A model generated the notes under the pieces. That model made no database searches. It had not been told where the DNA came from and saw nothing but the letters and a program-made list of their open reading frames with translations. Shown one piece after another: positions 61,561 to 64,000 of a stretch of DNA of 64,000 nt. The first letter of the stretch is position 1. Every line of letters begins with the position of its first letter. Source of the DNA: Myxococcales bacterium (GTDB lineage: Bacteria > Myxococcota_A > Polyangia > Haliangiales > Haliangiaceae); contig JADJUW010000002.1 in assembly GCA_016716835.1 (NCBI GenBank), positions 62,001-126,000 on the forward strand, in the 5' to 3' direction. A program made the translations under genes and the position numbers.

Positions 61561-62058
61561 ATGACCAAGATGTTGCAAATTTTCCTGATTTCTACTTTCG
61601 TACTTAGCGCCTGCGGCGGTGGCGACGATGACGCCAGTACCGATCCCGACCCAGTCGATCCAGCTGACCTGACCGGGACCTTCGACGTGCTGGATATGCC
61701 CTATGCCTGCGAGGTGACAACGCAGCTCTTTGAGGCCACCGGTGAATATTCGGTGCTTTGCCAAAACGACAACGCTGGCCTCGTCCAGATCACGTTTAAA
61801 GATGAGGCCAGCGCCCGCCGCGACCAAGCCTTCACGATCACCAAACGCAGCTTTAGCTCGCATCCCGACGCGGACACCATCGACGTCTCATATTTAGAGC
61901 TTGGCGTGGGCATAAATGTCGACTCCGAGGACGATTTTGCGGGTGCCGCTGCCGTTGCCGCGCAAGGTGATCATCACGTGCTTACGCTCACCGACGTGCT
62001 GCTCGAGGATAGCGATGGCGTCAACACCCAAGCGGTGTCGGCGACGATCAATTTCTAG
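61561..62058 (+). CDS. Small Asp-rich lipoprotein
   Basis: 165 residues from MTKMLQIFLI (ATG at 61561), lipobox VLSAC, then GGGDDDASTDPDPVDPADLT and a beta-rich domain (FDVLDMPYACEVTTQ, VLCQNDNAGLVQITFKDEA). The frame is open to 61351, but only this start gives a signal peptide. A decayed copy of its middle part lies at 62876-63031. Function unknown. Confidence 0.72.
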   Translation: MTKMLQIFLISTFVLSACGGGDDDASTDPDPVDPADLTGTFDVLDMPYACEVTTQLFEATGEYSVLCQNDNAGLVQITFKDEASARRDQAFTITKRSFSSHPDADTIDVSYLELGVGINVDSEDDFAGAAAVAAQGDHHVLTLTDVLLEDSDGVNTQAVSATINF

Positions 62059-62208
62059 ATCTGGTTTTAGCTCTGGCCCAGTGGGGCATGCAGGTCAGTT
62101 GCGCAAATTTCCTATACCCACTACGCGAGCTGGCCGAAATAGATCTTGGTGACGTAGCAAAACTTCACCTCGCCAAGGCGGCGCTTGGCTCGAAGCTGAG
62201 CCGCAAGC

Positions 62209-62811
62209 TTATTTCTTTTTCTTGGTGGCCTTGGGCGGCATCATCACGGTGTCGATGACATGGATGGTGCCGTTGGAGGCCGCGATGTCCGTGGCGGTTA
62301 CTGACGCGCCACCAACCTTAACGCCCGCGGAGGTGTCAACGGCCACGCTCGCGCCTTGCACTGTGACGAGCTCCTTGGCCGCGCCGACGTCAGCCGCCAT
62401 TTGGTTGCCGGCAACGACGTGATAGGTCAAGATGCCTGCGAGCTTGGTCTTGTCCTTGAGCAGCGCTTCAAGGTCTTTCTTGGGCAGCTTGGCGAAGGCT
62501 TCATCGGTTGGGGCGAAGACCGTGAACGGGCCCGCGCCATTGAGGGTGTCTTGCAGGCCCGCGGCTTCAACAGCGGCGAGCAGCGTGGTGAAGTTGCCGG
62601 CGGCCTTGGCGGTTTCGAGGAGGCTCATTGGCGCAGGTTCAGGCGCTGGCGCGGCCTGTGGTGCTGCCTCGGCGACCGGCATCGTTTCTGCGGCCGCGGC
62701 TGCCTCGCCGGCGGGGGTTGCCGCAGGCATGGTTTCCTTCGCGTCTTTTTTACACGCGACGGCAAACAGGGAAAGGGAGAGGGCAACAACGATAATTGAC
62801 ATTTTTTTCAT
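62209..62811 (-). CDS. Fasciclin-domain lipoprotein 2
   Basis: 200 residues, lipobox FAVAC, Ala/Pro/Glu-rich spacer of ~50 residues, then a FAS1 domain (GPFTVFAPTDEAFAKL; TYHVVAGNQ; GTIHVIDTVMMPP) and a Lys-rich end (KATKKKK). It is a paralog of the gene at 41991. The basic C-terminus and longer spacer distinguish it. Adhesion or matrix role likely, substrate unknown. Confidence 0.9.
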   Translation of the reverse strand: MKKMSIIVVALSLSLFAVACKKDAKETMPAATPAGEAAAAAETMPVAEAAPQAAPAPEPAPMSLLETAKAAGNFTTLLAAVEAAGLQDTLNGAGPFTVFAPTDEAFAKLPKKDLEALLKDKTKLAGILTYHVVAGNQMAADVGAAKELVTVQGASVAVDTSAGVKVGGASVTATDIAASNGTIHVIDTVMMPPKATKKKK

Positions 62812-62875
62812 GTTTATAACCTCGGCCGCACTCTACAAGCAGTTTGTAAAAGGGGTAGGGCCATGACGAAAACCC

Positions 62876-63031
62876 GTGCGGAAAACCCAAAATCTAACCG
62901 ATGACGTTGGCTTGGTGCAGACGACCTCTAAGGACGAGGCCACCGCCTGCCGCGCCCCAGCCTTACCTATCATCGGGCGCGATGTTGGCCAGCCATGTAG
63001 GGGGGCGTGCCAGGCGCACCGCGAGTATTGA
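62876..63031 (+). pseudogene. Decayed paralog fragment of the 61561 lipoprotein
   Basis: The translation contains QNLTDDVGLVQTTSKDEATA, aligning to QNDNAGLVQITFKDEASA of the intact protein, and then diverges to a stop at 63031. No signal peptide or start is present upstream. A remnant of a duplication spanning the fasciclin gene 2. Confidence 0.6.
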
Positions 63032-63173
63032 GCGAAGACATGGCGACAAAGATCCATCGTCGCTTGCTTGCGGCGAATGACGGGCGTCGCGTGTCTGGGA
63101 TGGTCATGGAGGCGCCGGGCGCGGCCCCATTTGGCCAGCGCATCGGCGCTCTATCGAAGATCCTCGTGCCTTT

Positions 63174-63563
63174 TCAACGGTGATCGCTGCCGGTTTCCGG
63201 ATCCGGGTCGCGGACACCCGGCGGGCACCCGAATTCCGCGCCGTGGTCGGGCAGGTTGGAGGCCTTGGCCGTAGCATCGATGCTCCGCGCGTTTTTAAAA
63301 TGCTGGTACAGCCGCTCCAGCGCCGCCCGCATGTCGGCGTTGGGTTCGACGGCGTAGGTTAGATTGCCGTTTTCAAGGAAGAGCTCGGTCAGCTTGCCGG
63401 TGCCGGCGCCAAGGTCGGCAACGACGGATCGCTGCGTGAGCCCAAGCTCGGCTCGCATAAAATCCACCACCCCCGTTGGGTACCCGGGGCGGTATCGGAC
63501 GTAGTTGTCGACCGTCTTGGAAAAGCGGGTGAGAGCATCGGGGGTCTTGGGTTGAATCTTCAA
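63174..63563 (-). pseudogene. Truncated SAM-dependent methyltransferase
   Basis: 129 residues. The N-terminal half is a good class I methyltransferase (FSKTVDNYVRYRPGYPTGVV, motif I VADLGAGTGKLTELFLENG, motif II YAVEPNADMRAALE), but after SIDATAKASNLPDHGAEF the homology stops and the frame ends in unrelated Pro/Asp-rich residues. Family members run to ~250 residues, so roughly half is missing; the remainder is not seen downstream. Probably non-functional. Confidence 0.7.
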
Positions 63564-63621
63564 TGCACTGAGAAATCACACGCTTTGGATCGCAAGCGAC
63601 TGAAATCTATAAAAAAAGAGG

Positions 63622-63649
63622 TGGTGCGTGACCTTTGGTGCGTGACCCT
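63622..63649. repeat. Two 14-bp tandem repeats
   Basis: TGGTGCGTGACCTT and TGGTGCGTGACCCT stand head to tail, in the 148-bp gap between the methyltransferase fragment and the DUF4419 gene. Possibly a regulatory iteron pair or residue of rearrangement. The rest of the gap (63564-63711) has no gene. Confidence 0.5.
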
Positions 63650-63711
63650 GGTTGCGCGTCAGTGGCAACAGCGTTGATGCAAATCACCACGAAGTATCGT
63701 ATGCGTGATTG

Positions 63712-64000
63712 GTGCGCACGTTCAAAGTCTCTGATGTCCAAGTTCCACGCGTTGCATTAGCATCTATTGCCTCCGACGAGGCACTGCAATCGCGGATAGG
63801 CACACCGTTCGAGGCGAGCGGATGTAGCAGCATGACGTTTTTAAAAAACGACCTTCATCCCTTGATGGGAGCTGTTCACCTCGCGTTTGCAAATCACTAT
63901 CCCCTCGTGCTGTCTCCGGATGAAATCTGGCTCTGCATCGCGCAGGGATTTGCCGCACATGTCGACTTGCACGCCGAGGAGTTGAGAGGTCGTTTTGTTC
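63712..64000 (+). CDS. DUF4419 domain protein, N-terminal fragment
   Basis: Open from a GTG at 63712 (TTG at 63709 possible, after an in-frame TGA at 63706) to the right edge, ~96 codons. The start TFKVSDVQVP and the block HPLMGAVHLAFANHYPLVLS, then PDEIWLCIAQGFAAHVDLHA, are characteristic of DUF4419, a family of unknown function found in fungi, amoebae and some bacteria, including social and predatory ones. The gene continues outside the window. Confidence 0.75.
   Translation, partial: MRTFKVSDVQVPRVALASIASDEALQSRIGTPFEASGCSSMTFLKNDLHPLMGAVHLAFANHYPLVLSPDEIWLCIAQGFAAHVDLHAEELRGRFV

Noticed and set aside
62124..62208. Minus-strand frame after fasciclin 2 (ending KFCYVTKIYFGQLA)
   Set aside because: It looks protein-like but is only ~30 codons, has no start, and could be chance; not enough to call an integrase or fasciclin remnant.
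63040..63183. 47-codon frame MATKIHRRLLAANDG...
   Set aside because: No clear ribosome-binding site or family, and it lies in a remnant-rich stretch; too weak to call.

Overview
The window looks like the chromosome of a myxobacterium or close relative (Myxococcota, former Deltaproteobacteria). The evidence is high GC content, about twenty lipoproteins, a eukaryotic-type Ser/Thr kinase, a giant thrombospondin-type-3 Asp-rich protein with a MYXO-CTERM-like tail, a sigma-54-type promoter and a SahR-type regulator. No rRNA, tRNA, CRISPR array, insertion sequence or phage module was recognised. The right end (about 62.8-64 kb) carries gene remnants and looks rearranged.

Layout. 0-6.4 kb: left-edge M16 protease fragment, rpsB-tsf with a large intergenic hairpin, two small exported proteins, two four-cysteine lipoproteins and a zinc-ribbon protein. 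6.6-16 kb: the lower tyrosine-degradation pathway (hppD-hmgA and fahA-maiA, all on the minus strand), split by a patatin/lipoprotein/FKBP block and by three tandem lipoproteins with helix-hairpin-helix motifs. 16-17.6 kb: a lanthipeptide-like precursor peptide and a LanC-like cyclase that lacks the usual zinc cysteines. 17.6-35.6 kb: a lipoprotein with a pilin-like C-terminus, DUF4143 ATPase, secreted alpha/beta-hydrolase, truncated hemoglobin, ABC-F ATPase, YaeQ, twin exported proteins, Ser/Thr kinase, frameshifted apaH and YgiQ-type radical SAM protein. 35.4-38.8 kb: the peroxide module oxyR-ahpC-ahpF with a readable OxyR tetramer site.

39.9-50.3 kb: CASTOR/POLLUX-type ion channel, fasciclin lipoprotein, and a 760-bp gap holding a likely sigma-54-driven 34-residue peptide gene. 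Next comes a tightly coupled three-gene operon: family 2A encapsulin shell, cysteine desulfurase cargo with a long disordered N-terminus, and a rhodanese-HTH-cupin fusion protein. This operon is the most interesting system here: a protein nanocompartment for sulfur, apparently with its own sulfur-aware regulator. The giant Asp-rich surface protein follows. 50.4-64 kb: sahR-ahcY with a palindromic operator, envelope proteins, a five-repeat beta-flower protein, a multiheme cytochrome lipoprotein, YkgJ and MAPEG proteins, a permuted methyltransferase, an SprT/DUF2786 protein, a frameshifted lipoprotein, a second fasciclin protein, remnants and a DUF4419 gene cut by the right edge.

All product calls rest on motif and family recognition by eye. 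Starts were chosen from ribosome-binding sites, signal peptides and family length.
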